A program made the position numbers and the translations under genes. Below, piece by piece: positions 1-9,931 of a stretch of 64,000 nt of DNA. The DNA comes from Platanthera guangdongensis (lineage: Eukaryota > Streptophyta > Magnoliopsida > Asparagales > Orchidaceae): assembly GCA_039583875.1 (NCBI GenBank), contig CM077165.1, positions 77,364,757 through 77,428,756 of the forward strand, written 5' to 3'. Under the pieces are notes generated by a model. It searched no databases and was not told where the DNA came from. It was given only the letters and a program-made list of their open reading frames with translations. Each line of letters opens with the position of its first letter. Position 1 is the stretch's first letter.

Positions 1-1573
1 ATTTCAAGTCCGAATCATGGCCGTCTGTTTCCTTATTTTGGGATCTAACGGTTGGGGGTTGTTCCTGCTGGGTTATACCCGGGAATAGGGTTTCAAAGCC
101 CTCATTTTATCTTACTCAATCTCTTTTAAAAGTTTTAGAGAGAGGGGAGAGCAAGGAAGAAGAAGGAGGCTAGATCCGGTCACCAGCAGAGCTTCGGACT
201 CCAAATTGCGAGCCGTCGAATCTACGAAGGCGAGGACATTACGGTGCTTTTCATCCACATAGATTTCCATGGCGCCAAGGAGGAATGCTAGGGTAACGAT
301 TCTCATCCTAGGACATGTGAAGTCCTCTTTTCCTTTGCATAGGAAGCCCGCTCTCGCGAGTTTGCGGTGAGTTTGAGGCATTTATTCGGGTAGACATGAA
401 TAGTCCCCGTCATGTACATGTAGAGTCCGTAATCGAGAACGGACATAGGCATGATGTGTGAAGCCTACCCGAACAAGTTGGTCTGGATCGGTGATGTTGC
501 ATTGCATGAATGGTTGGAGAAGACTCCGCACGAATGGTTGTTTTTCGGGTTTTCTACGCAGTAGACTGCAATAGGGAGCCTTGGGGACTAACTCCAAGGT
601 ACACCCAGAAAACTGGGCAGATGCGTGATTCTGCCAACATGGTGGCCTGGGAGCCAAATTGAACATAGCTGGGTTATGTGAAGTGTGTGATGGAAACGGG
701 ACTCGGGGAGGTTTGACCTGTGCATATGGCTTAAATTGACGTTGCGGTGTGAGCAATGGGTCAGGCGGAACTGTACCCGCTCTATGTCATTCGGTGGGAG
801 CCGTTGGCATAGATGGAGGGTCTTCAGCGGTCTATGGCTTAAATTGGCGTGACCCATGCTGGGAAGATAAAAATGCTCGCAAGATTGGCCGTCCAAGTGG
901 CGGTGGTGAGACCGAAATGTTTATGGCTTAAATTGACGTGACGTTGACCGGTTCACCGAGAATATGCCCTGAAAGCATGGGGTGTGTGGTCGTGCGTGCC
1001 CATGCCTGTGATGAAGTGTTTACACTATATTGCTTGGTTATACTAACAAAGTGCAGGTAAAGGAGCATCGCCGCCCCAAGTTTGGGGGCGGGATCGTTAT
1101 AATTTGGTCAGCCTAGCTGACCGTTGCTTTTGTTTGTTACTGTTACAGTGGATTGTTGCTTGCAGGTGCTGCGGAGCTGAGTGATAAATAGCGGGCAAAA
1201 GCCCAAGTTGCTGAGCTGGCACTCGAAGGCCTAATTGGAGTGTTTACTTACTTTATTCATGTGTGAACGGCCTACGTGTCGAGGTTTGGAAAACACTGTA
1301 ATTTGAGTAAACAATTGTAAGGCCTTAAGGCCATTGTACTTGTGTATTGTAAGTTCATTCCTATGGGGTGTTGTAGTGGACATTCATGCTTTTGCTGGGT
1401 TCTTTATTTTGCAACCTTTTAAATTGCTTCCGCTAGAATGTACTCGGTGTAGGACATTGATTCTTAGTTGGATGGTTTCCATTGAGTAACCTCCTGGTAT
1501 GTCTGTGGTATATGGCATCGGGCCCCGGCCGGACCTACTGCTATATGATATGCGACGGATAGGGGGTGTTATG
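1..1573 (+). repeat. 5' LTR of Gypsy-1 (left end cut by window)
   Basis: The whole stretch matches 18484-20060 with scattered transitions. It ends at GGGGGTGTTATG, against GGGGGTGTTTCA in the 3' copy, directly before the primer-binding site. It holds a GA-rich stretch at about 135-175 and three copies of an 18-bp motif close to TATGGCTTAAATTGACGT (about 725, 835 and 920). Short frames in it (for example 112-381 on the minus strand) recur in the other LTR and are not genes. Confidence 0.93.
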
Positions 1574-1576
1574 ATT

Positions 1577-1588
1577 TGGTATCAGACA
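1577..1588 (+). other. Primer-binding site of Gypsy-1
   Basis: TGGTATCAGACA lies 3 bases after the LTR end. TGGTATCAGA is complementary to the 3' end of plant initiator methionine tRNA, the usual primer for these elements. From here to 1863 I see only the untranslated leader. Confidence 0.85.
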
Positions 1589-1863
1589 AGTGGTTTCGGT
1601 CAGGCTTAAATGAATTCGTGGGCAAATTCTTTTAAGGGGTGGTGAGCATATATATGTGCGTCATGGTTATAACATCAAAAGAACCCATGAATGTCCACTT
1701 AGGAATGAAAATACACGTGTTTGAGGAACCTGCGTGTTCCTATAATTGTTGTTTGCAATTTTGTTTGGTCGCTTAACGGTGTTTTGTATAACTATAGGTT
1801 ACCAGGAGTGGTGCAGGGCCATCAAAACATCCGGTTTCTGAGGATTATAGTGCACCTAGTGAC

Positions 1864-2754
1864 GTGCTTGTAACCCTTCCCTCTGCTGAAACCATAAGAA
1901 TGGTGGTGGAAGCAGTGTTCGTTGCGATTGGTGCACAAAATGTAAAACATGTGCAGTCCCCTACTTTTGAGGTAACTCCAATGCCGGGTGGTGTGATGGA
2001 GCAAACGGCATTTATAGGACCTTTGGGTCAGCAGTTGAGCGTGATTTTAGTGCAGGGTATGCACTCAGTTGAGGAATATTTGCAAGCGTTTCTGATGATA
2101 AGATGCTACCCAGGCTCTGAAGTGGAGAGCGAGCTGTCGATGGTCGATAGGTTTTATAATGGCCTGTGCGGCGAGTTACTAGTTTTACTGCTAGGGCCAA
2201 AATTATTAGGATTCTGAGCCTTGGTGGAATCGGCTAGATCTTTGGAAGTAGATTTGGCAAAAGTCAATCGGACGTCGGAGTTCAGGGTACTAGACTCTCC
2301 AGATTCTGCAAAGTCTGCATACCGAAGGAGGAGGAACAAGAAGTCTAAAATGTCTACTGATCATGCTCCATATGGTTGTTTTAAGTGTGGCAAGGAAGGG
2401 CACTTTGCCCAAGATTGTCGGAATGGTGCTCAGAAGTTAAAGAAAGCTATGTCAGGAGCAGGTATAGGACAAAGTGCCAGAGATCTGAATCAAATCCAAG
2501 GAAGCAAAGACTTGGATATGCAGATGACGGAGGTCAAAATGCCGAACTCCTCAAAGTCTGCATACCGTAGGTGGTATAAGAAGGCTAGGAATTCGGGTCC
2601 TGCTCCTTCTTCTGGTGCTTCTAGGGCGACTACGGGTCGAACCCCGGGCGCATGCTTTAATTGGGGAAAGTCGGGGCACTTTGCCCGAAACTGCTGGAGT
2701 GGACGTCCCAAGTCTGAGAATAAGCACGATGTCGTGATGACAGGTACGGCTTAA
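1864..2754 (+). pseudogene. gag of Gypsy-1, shortened and broken
   Basis: Two pieces, 1864-2217 and 2221-2754, are in one frame and separated by a TGA. The first retains the part of the gypsy gag core around 'SVEEYLQAF...RCYPGSEVE...RFYNGL', but the tryptophan-rich start of the core is missing, so an internal deletion is likely. The second carries a good CCHC zinc knuckle (CFKCGKEGHFAQDC, about 2374-2415). A second knuckle (CFNWGKSGHFARNC, about 2653-2694) has lost its second Cys to Trp. The two knuckle regions are each preceded by a similar 'SKSAYRRR/SKSAYRRW' stretch, which suggests an internal duplication of the knuckle segment. Gag would form the particle and bind element RNA. Confidence 0.85.
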
Positions 2755-2867
2755 AGTTATAGCAGTTTAGCTTTAAGTACTTGTTGCCCTTGTTCATGAT
2801 AGCTTAGAACTGCTTGTGCTAAGCTTTGTTCTGATTTTCGATTAATCCGGCGAGAGCAACGTTCATT

Positions 2868-3217
2868 TAGGGAGCTTCGCATTCCCTTTTGACGAAAGGA
2901 TTTGTATTGCGCGTCAGAGTACCTCCTTTGATGGCAAAAGACAAATTGCATGTGTTGTCATCTAATGGTGCTCAATGCGCGCGAGTAGAATCTGTTGCAT
3001 TTAGGTGCGGATTGGGAGTCAAGAGTTTGACTTACATGCATCGTTACTACCGTTAGGGGAGCTCGACGTGATCTTTGGTATGGACTGGCTCTCGGAGCAG
3101 CTAGCATACATTGATCGAAATCGCAAGGAAGTCAAGTTGGGAACAGGTCGTGAGACGACATTTGTGGGCTTGAAAGGGGTCGAGCATGACGTTGATGTCT
3201 ACTCTTCAGATGGTTAA
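2868..3217 (+). pseudogene. Aspartic protease (retropepsin) remnant of Gypsy-1
   Basis: A frame at 2868-3010 reads 'GASHSLLTKGF', the stretch following the catalytic Asp of gypsy retropepsins, but the Asp codon position is a stop. After a frameshift, 3005-3217 continues with 'FDLHASLLPLGELDVIFGMDWLSE', the C-terminal half of the domain (the GMDWL motif is typical). The frame would meet a TAA formed by the Copia-1 target site itself, so the gene was dead before Copia-1 inserted. The ~100 residues that usually link protease to RT are almost all absent, because RT resumes within 30 bases after 15451. Confidence 0.8.
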
Positions 3218-3437
3218 TGAAAGGGGAAACTAGATCAGATATACTCTAAAGGGGGGGTGAATAGAGTATATGGTGCTTTTTAAAATACAAAGAAAAACTT
3301 TTGCAAAACTTTACAACAATTGTTGTAATGAGTGTAAGCAGGGAAGCAGAAATAAAACTAAGCTATGCAGAAACTAAGCACAAGAAAATCTAGGCCAGAA
3401 ACAAAAAGAAAACATGCAGAACCAGATGACACAAGGA

Positions 3438-3471
3438 AATATAGTGGTTCCCCAACTTGGGTACATCCACT
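3438..3471 (-). promoter_or_regulatory. Conserved promoter block in Copia-1 3' LTR
   Basis: On the minus strand it reads GTGGATGTACCCAAGTTGGG, then GAACCACTATATTT. The same block with a TATA-like end (CACTATAAA or CACTATATT) recurs in the LTRs of Copia-3 and Copia-4, whose surrounding sequence has otherwise diverged. That points to the core promoter of the family. About 200 bp remain from here to the LTR end, a reasonable R-U5 length. Confidence 0.65.
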
Positions 3472-4302
3472 CTTCTACCACCCTAGGTAGGAATCCACTG
3501 CAGGATGAGTTGATCAGGTGTCCTGGGCACCAATGAGCTTTTGATAAGGTGCTCAAAAACCAAATCAGATTTTTTGATCAGGTGTCTTGCCACCAATGAG
3601 CTTTTGACAAGGTGCCCAAAAACCAGATTCAAACTTTTGAAGGGAGTTTGAAAAACCCTTTACAGAATGGGGGTGAGAGAGTGATGGCAGTCTTCTCTTT
3701 CTCAAGCAACTGAGAAGACTATGTGGATTCAGTGATGTTTGTCAAAGCTCCCCCTGAGTCCTTGAAATCTTCAGGAAAATGAGCTTTGCTGAGGGTGATA
3801 GGCCTTCAAAGATAGATCTCCAGCAAAAGATGATTTCAGCAAGCTGAAATGTTGAGTGTCTGGAGTCTTGAGATGATGTTGGCCTTGAACACTTGAGAGC
3901 TGAAGAGATCTGAAGAATGTTTGAAAGCTTGATCTCTTGATGAGTGTTCTTCTGAATTCTTGTTGACAGAAGATTGAGAGAGTCTCTGTGTATAGAGAGG
4001 TGTCCTCTACTTGTCTATCTATATTCTCTTGTTCTTGTCTATCTTCTTTCTGATTCAAAAAACATTCTATCTTTTATTCTCTGAGTCTGAATAGAAAATT
4101 GCTCTGTCAAAGATAGCCGTTGGTCTGAATTAATTACAGCCTTAATTGCATAAAATGTTCTGAAGGAAAGTCCACTGAATTATTCCTTGAAAAGTCCCTT
4201 GAAACTTGCTCCAGAAGTAAATGAAAATGGCTGGCAGATCTTCTGAATTAAATGCAGAATAACTTCTATCTATTTTGAATTTGAATTCAGAAAGATAACT
4301 GA

Positions 4303-4640
4303 AATCGTCGAACTGAGCTCTGCTATCGTCGAGCTGAGCTCAGCGAATTGGAAAATGCAAGCAGCAAAGAAATCGTCGATCTGAGCTCAAAGATCGTCGA
4401 ACTGAGCTCAGAGATAAGGATCCAGAGCAGAGTCAAAATCGTCGACCTGAGCTCAGCGATCGTCGAATGGAGTTCGACGATATTGAGAAGTTGAGCTTAG
4501 CGATCGTCGACCGGAGCTCGACGATATTATGATGGTTGAGCTCAGCGATCGTCGAATGGAGCTCGACGATCTGTCAATAGTTGAGCTAGACGATCGTCGA
4601 CCGGAGTTCGACGAAACGTCGTGCTGAGCTCGACGATTTG
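4303..4640. repeat. CpG box array (TCGTCGA/TCGACGA) in Copia-1 3' LTR
   Basis: About 15 boxes of the form ATCGTCGA(A/G/T)CTGAGCTC alternate with their inverted form GAGTTCGACGAT, often as facing pairs such as TCGTCGAATGGAGTTCGACGA. The array lies in U3, about 850 bp upstream of the TATA block in element orientation. The same array is at 14946-15283. Confidence 0.9.
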
Positions 4641-4806
4641 GACTTAGTCTCCAGAAAAATTTGGGTCTTCAGGACAGCTTCCAAACCTAGACTCCTGATC
4701 CCTTAGACTCAATTCTAATTGACCTATAATCTATACAGAAGGTCAAAACATAAAATCCTAGAGACATAGTGATCCTGACCCAAATTAGTAATAGGGTGTT
4801 CCAATA

Positions 4807-4824
4807 ATCTCCCCCTATTTGGGT
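4807..4824 (-). other. Polypurine tract of Copia-1
   Basis: On the minus strand this reads CCCAAATAGGGGGAGATT, abutting the 3' LTR start. It would prime plus-strand DNA synthesis. The core AAATAGGGGGAGATT is shared with Copia-3 and Copia-4, and in a near-identical form with Copia-5. The spacer that follows (4825-5140) holds no gene or repeat that I can identify apart from a short (AT) run near 4925. Confidence 0.88.
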
Positions 4825-5140
4825 TAGGAAAACTATTTACAGACTTTGAAAAACAAACAACATCATACAGTCAGAAAAACATAAAAACAACAATAACAAG
4901 ACACAGAGCAGAACCATCACAGAGATATATATATATGTGTTATCCAGATAGCAGTTAGAAGAACCAAAAGTTGTCACCTTACAGAGTTACTCCTTTTCTT
5001 TGCCTTTTACCATTTTAATTTCTCTGTTGGGATCTAAAGCTTGTTGTTTGGATCTGGTATCATCAGCTGCACCCAAATAAATTTGCTTTGAAGCTCTGGG
5101 AACCACTGCAGCTGGATGCAACTCCATGTACCTGTCTGCA

Positions 5141-7999
5141 TCAAAAAAATTTGCTTGAAGCATATCTTTCTAATTCCTTCTGTCTTTGTTCTGACATGGT
5201 AGATATGTTGGAAGTGTCTAGCCCTTGTTCTTTTGCTTTCTTTATCTGATCCAAAGCAGCCAGCTCTTTCATCCTTGCAGTCCAAGCCATAGGATTTTTC
5301 TCAGGGTCCTCAAATGGAATAGGTGGCTCATACCTGTTGGAAGTAGTATCTTGAGGAGTCCTGGCAGTCACAGTATCTTTGAGCTTGTAGGGGAAAGGAC
5401 CAGAAGATGTATCAGCAGAAACATGTCCTCCCCTAGAGTAAGGATGCTGCCTGGAGTGTCCTTTGAAGTAAACCTGAGTTTCTCTTTGGTTTCCCCTATA
5501 TCCTCCCCTTCTAGAGTAAGACCCCCTAGACTGGCTTTCCCTTTGATATGTTCTTGCATGAGGTTGGTAGGGAGCATGGCTTCTAGCAGGGCCTGATCTT
5601 GCAGAGCTGACACCTGCACCTGCATCAGGTGGAGGTGGTGGAGGAGGATGAGGGTGCTTGAACTGAATGGAATCTTTTTCATACTTCCTCTTCTTTTTCA
5701 TAGCTTTCAACTGGTTCTTAGAGAATTGCATCCAATGCTCAGTGATTGGGCAATTATGCAGAATATAGTATGGAACATCATTATCATCTCTAACTTTGGC
5801 AGGAGGAACTCTCTTCAAGGCCTTACTTCTTGCTTTCCTTTTCTTAGCAATTGTGGCAGATGAGTCGTCAGAAGCAGTGTTATAATCCTCAGATTCAGAA
5901 CTTTGTGCATCATACAAGGCATCAAGCTGTTTCATCAAATCTTCTTTCAGTTTAACAGCAGTTGATGGAGCAACAGATACAGAAGCAGGAGGAGCAACAG
6001 AAGCAGCAGCAGATGAAACTATAGGTACTGGAGCAGCAGAAGTTACAACAGATATTGCTTCAGGAATGAGGGCAGCAGCAGCAGCTTCAGAAACAACAAC
6101 TTCTACAGCAGGCTCAAAATCAACAGCCTCTGTCATCAAAACATCCTGAGATGAGGGCTCAGCAGAAACAGTGACTTCAGCAGCAGATATAACTTCAGAG
6201 GTAGACACAGCATTGTCTTCAGTAGCAGCAGCAGCAGTAACATCAGAAGCAGCAGTCACTGACAGAATAAAATCATAAATGATTCTGGGGTCACAGCAAG
6301 AGAAGGGCACTAGAGCCTTGGACAAATCTTCTGACTGGGCAGCAAGAACCTCTGGAGGCTGGACAGGATATGGCTCTGGGAGGCAGCAGAAGTAAGCAGT
6401 ATCAAAAGTAGATAGCAGAGACCTTAGGTCTATTGCTAGTACTGGTGTAGCAGCAGCAGCAGAAACAGACACAGCAGCAGTAGCAGCAGAAACAACAGCA
6501 GGGGCAGCAGCAGCAGCAACAGCTTCATAGGGCATCTCCCCCTGCCTGGATGCAGATACCTGTGCATCAAGGCACACTGCTGGGGGTGCTGCTAGAGGAG
6601 CAAGGAAGGAGGAAAGCCTGGCAGAGAGAGCTGCCACTGATTGTTGTAGAGGAGCTAAAGAGGCCTCCATGAGAAGAGAGAGCCTAGGTGCAAGGAGCTC
6701 ATACAACTGATCAGCAAGGGCTGGGAGATCTACATGCTCAATGAGAGGAGCAGAGGTAGAGGGTTGAGGGATGGCTGAGGATGCTGGAGGAGGAGGGCTG
6801 AAGGGTGGAATGAATGGCTCAGGAGAGGGGATGGTAGATATGGAGGATAGAGGGATGGAAATGGAGGGAGTGAAGGTGGGTTGATCAATAATCTGGTGGA
6901 GAAGGTCTTGGAAAGTTGTGGAGGAGGATGGGAAGTCTGGAGGAGAAGAGGGGGAATCATCCATGTAGGATTCATCCAAGAGAGTGAAGGATGGAAGGGA
7001 TGGGGATGAGGTGACATCTGGAGGGGGATAAGAGAATAGGGGGTGGAAGTGGTCTGCTGGTGGAGAGGAAATTGTTGCTGGAGATGGAATAGAAGTTGGA
7101 GATGGGCTGGAGATGGTAATTGTGGATGAGGCTGGAGTGGTGGATGGAGCTAGAGGTAGGGTTGAGCTTGGAGGAGGAGAAGCAGCAGCACTAGCAGCAG
7201 GCAGGTCATCTGCAGGGGCAGAGACCTGGGGTGGAGTGACTCTTAGAGTCCTAGTGCCTGAAGGGCCAGAAGAAGAGGGCATGCTGGGCTTGGAGATTTG
7301 CCTGTCTCATTTCCCAAAAAGGGCACAGGTGAGTCTCTTGGAGGCATTGATGTGCACTCTAGAGGAGACTAGCAGGGCAGGGCACTTAGCCTGGAGGAAG
7401 ATTCCCAGTATTCTTCCAAAGTTCACAAATGTCTTGTTTATCTTTTTCTTCAGCAGATCAAAAAATACTTCTCCCCAGTTCAAGCTTTTTCTATCTACCA
7501 GAGCTCCCATAAGGCAAAGCTGATATCTGGAGATTGTGTCATGAGCAGAATGCTTGGCCAAGAGAACCTTGCCTACTACATCAGCCATAAACCTGTATTC
7601 CACAGACAGGTTCCTCTTAAACAGCTTGCTAGGGTTCCCCTCAGGATGACCCATCCTGGCAAGAATATCAGAGAACTCATCTCCAGAGAGTTCAGCAGAA
7701 TCTTCACCATTTCTTAAACCAAAAACCTCTGTGAGTACTGTTGGGGTCAGAGGTACCTGGGTGCCACCAATAGAACCGACTATGGTATTGTTGTCAAGGT
7801 TGTGGGCAGTATATACCCATTCTTTAATCTCATCAGATGCAAGTTTGATTCTGGTTGTCATCAGGGCAGATAATTGCTGATCTTTGAACAATCTGAGAAT
7901 ATCCTGGAAGATTTGATCGGTTGTGTTGAAGGAGTCAAGATCGATGTCAAAGCCTGCATCAAATTTCATTGCAGAGAGTACAGCAACTGAAACGGCCAT
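5141..7999 (-). pseudogene. Envelope-like third gene of Copia-1, one internal stop
   Basis: From the ATG at 7999 the frame runs 230 codons to a TGA at 7307-7309, then continues open in the same frame to 5141 (about 950 residues in all). The N-terminal ~200 residues ('VGSIGGTQVPLTPTVLTEVFGL', then 'MADVVGKVLLAKHSAHDTISRYQLCLMGALVD') are a compact domain shared with the third genes of Copia-4 and Copia-5; the pattern resembles the plant 'putative transposon protein' family. A long Pro/Ser/Ala-rich part follows, then an acidic Ser/Glu patch, a lysine cluster (AKKRKARSKALKR), a polyproline run and an Arg/Gly-rich part (SRGSYSRRGGYRGN). I see no signal peptide or membrane segment, so 'envelope' describes position only. 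The function is unknown. The TGA could be a mutated CGA codon. Confidence 0.85.
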
Positions 8000-8003
8000 G
8001 GTA

Positions 8004-8022
8004 CCTGCAAAAATCAACAGAC
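8004..8022 (-). promoter_or_regulatory. Candidate 3' splice site before the Copia-1 envelope-like gene
   Basis: On the minus strand, GTTGATTTTTGCAG/GTACC lies directly before the ATG at 7999. A T-rich stretch ending in GCAG at this position would suit a spliced mRNA for the third gene. Copia-5 has the same arrangement. Only sequence shape supports it. Confidence 0.45.
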
Positions 8023-8114
8023 AAAACGACCAAGGTAGAACTGTTTGGAGGGAAGAAAAGTTTGCAGAGAAATTGAAAGCGCAAGAGAGAACGACGGCGA
8101 AAAAAGAGTTTTAT

Positions 8115-8410
8115 ATTAGGGTTCGACGCAGAAAAGGAAAGATCGTTGAACTCAGTTCGACGATCGAGGCTTCTAAAGGAATCTGAAGAGACTCCAAAAT
8201 CGTCGATCTCCGTTCGACGATCTGGAAGGGCGTCGAGCTCCGTTCGACGATCGTTCAGTGAACAAAATCGTCGAGCGCCATTCGACGATCGTTGACCGAA
8301 GGAGACAGTTCATGCTGTCTGAGGGGCGCTGAACTCAGTTCGACGATTCTGGAAATCGTTGAACTCCGTTCGACGATCTGTGGGGAAATCGTCGAGCGCA
8401 GTTCAGAGAT
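8115..8410. repeat. CpG box array 5' of the Copia-1 envelope-like gene
   Basis: About a dozen boxes such as ATCGTCGAGC and GTTCGACGAT are arranged largely as inverted pairs (for example TCGTCGATCTCCGTTCGACGA). They are of the same type as the LTR boxes but with a different linker (CTCCGTTC rather than CTGAGCTC). They fill the gap between the end of pol (8489) and the third gene. Confidence 0.9.
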
Positions 8411-8488
8411 CAGAGAAATCCTAGACACTAAGGAAAATCAGAATTTTGCCTAGTCTTGGTCCATTTTTAGCTTTCAAAATCTTGGGGA

Positions 8489-9925
8489 TTATTTAAGACT
8501 TCCTCCATCTAACATTCCTAACTGATTTAGGAAGAAAGTATGTTTCTGTTCATCCAAAGGCTTGGTGAAAATATCTCCCCTTTGTAAATCAGTTGGGATA
8601 TACTGCAATTCAATTTTGTTCTTTTCAACATTATCCCTTAAGAAATGATGCCTAATCTCTATATGTTTTGTCCTACTATGGAGGACTGGATTTTGAGCTA
8701 TGGAGATAGCACTTGTATTGTCACAAAAGATTTTTGACTTCTCTAAGTTGTAACCATAGTCTAGGAGTTGATTTTGAATCCACAGTATTTGTGAACAACA
8801 ACTGCCTGCAGCCATATATTCAGCTTCAGCAGTTGAAGTTGACACAGATGTTTGTTTCTTGCAAAACCAAGAGACAAGTCTATCACCAAGGAACTGACAA
8901 GTTCCACTGGTGCTTTTCCTGTCAATTCTGCATCCAGCATAATCAGCATCAGAGAATCCAGTTAACTCAAATGCTGAATCTTTTGGATACCAGAGACCTA
9001 GATTTGGACAACTTTTAACATACCTAAGAATCCTTTTTACTAATGTGAGGTGTGACTCTTTAGGGCTAACTTGGAATCTAGCACATATACATGTAGCAAA
9101 CATTATATCTGGTCTACTAGCTGTAAGATACAGTAAAGAGCCAATCATTGCTCTATATGTTGTCTGATCAACAGGTTTCCCATGTTCATCAGCATCCAAT
9201 ACAGCATTGGTAGGCATGGGTGTTTTCATGCAAGATGCCTCAGACATGCCAAATTTCTTAACCAGCTCATTAGCATATTTGGTTTGAGAAATAAAGATGC
9301 CTTCAGCATGTTGTTTGACTTGCAATCCTAGGAAGAAGGATAGCTCACCCATGCTACTCATCTCAAATTTAGAATGCATTAAGTTAGAAAACCTTCTGCA
9401 TAGTTTTGAGTCAGTAGAACCAAAAATGATATCGTCTACATAAATTTGTACTAGTAGGGTATGGGACTTATGGGTTCTAATGAAAAGAGTTTGGTCTACT
9501 CTACCCCTTATAAAACCATTTTCCAAAAGAAAGCATGCTAGGGTCTCATACCATGCTCTAGGAGCTTGCTTGAGACCATATAATGCTTTATTTAATCTAA
9601 AAACAAAATCAGGATGAGTTGGAGAGATAAAACTTGGAGGTTGTCTGACATAGACTTCCTCTTTGATGTCTCCATTTAAGAAGGCACTCTTGACATCCAT
9701 CTGATAAACCTTGAAGCCTTTGTGAGCTGCATAAGCTAGAAAAATCCTGATGGCTTCCAATCTTGCAACAGGTGCAAAGGTCTGGTCGTAGTCAATTCCT
9801 TCTTCTTGAGAATATCCTTGGGCAACTAGCCTTGCCTTGTTCCTTATTATTATTCCTTGATCATCCAGTTTGTTTCTGAATACCCATTTTGTTCCAACAA
9901 TGGAATGATCCTTAGGCTTGGGCAC
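8489..9925 (-). CDS. pol: Copia-1 pol, C-terminal part: reverse transcriptase and RNase H
   Basis: This is 478 open codons in the same frame as 9932-11653. RT starts at '[13 protein letters not shown]', with '[12 protein letters not shown]', '[14 protein letters not shown]' and the catalytic YVDD ('[13 protein letters not shown]'). RNase H follows: '[10 protein letters not shown]', the '[10 protein letters not shown]' and 'STAEAEY' motifs, '[11 protein letters not shown]', '[14 protein letters not shown]' and 'GDIFTKPL'. All key residues I can place are present. These enzymes copy element RNA into DNA. The part is cut off from integrase by one TGA at 9932-9934, where Copia-4 has Trp (KVWELVPKP), so TGG to TGA. 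Confidence 0.93.
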   Translation of the reverse strand: MPKPKDHSIVGTKWVFRNKLDDQGIIIRNKARLVAQGYSQEEGIDYDQTFAPVARLEAIRIFLAYAAHKGFKVYQMDVKSAFLNGDIKEEVYVRQPPSFISPTHPDFVFRLNKALYGLKQAPRAWYETLACFLLENGFIRGRVDQTLFIRTHKSHTLLVQIYVDDIIFGSTDSKLCRRFSNLMHSKFEMSSMGELSFFLGLQVKQHAEGIFISQTKYANELVKKFGMSEASCMKTPMPTNAVLDADEHGKPVDQTTYRAMIGSLLYLTASRPDIMFATCICARFQVSPKESHLTLVKRILRYVKSCPNLGLWYPKDSAFELTGFSDADYAGCRIDRKSTSGTCQFLGDRLVSWFCKKQTSVSTSTAEAEYMAAGSCCSQILWIQNQLLDYGYNLEKSKIFCDNTSAISIAQNPVLHSRTKHIEIRHHFLRDNVEKNKIELQYIPTDLQRGDIFTKPLDEQKHTFFLNQLGMLDGGSLK

Positions 9926-9931
9926 TAGTTC

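Larger units (their letters stand above)
3218..4806 (-). repeat. 3' LTR of Copia-1
   Basis: It is bounded by TG at 3218 and CCAATA at 4806 (CCAACA in the partner, one transition). On the minus strand it starts TGTTGGAACACCC and ends CCCCTTTCA. Contents in element order are the box array (4303-4640), an AT-rich stretch, two ~55-bp direct repeats around 'GATCAGGTGTC...CACCAATGAGCTTTTGA' (3511-3560 and 3577-3625), the promoter block (3438-3471) and a G/C tract (3244-3264). Small frames in it are not genes. Confidence 0.95.

Noticed and set aside
112..931. Four open frames in the Gypsy-1 5' LTR
   Set aside because: They recur in the 3' LTR (18678-19383), overlap each other on both strands and contain no domain. 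LTR sequence explains them.
5225..5863. Plus-strand frames opposite the Copia-1 third gene, and similar shadows at 7113, 8713, 10117, 12580 and 53723
   Set aside because: They lie opposite long minus-strand genes with recognisable domains; no family features of their own.
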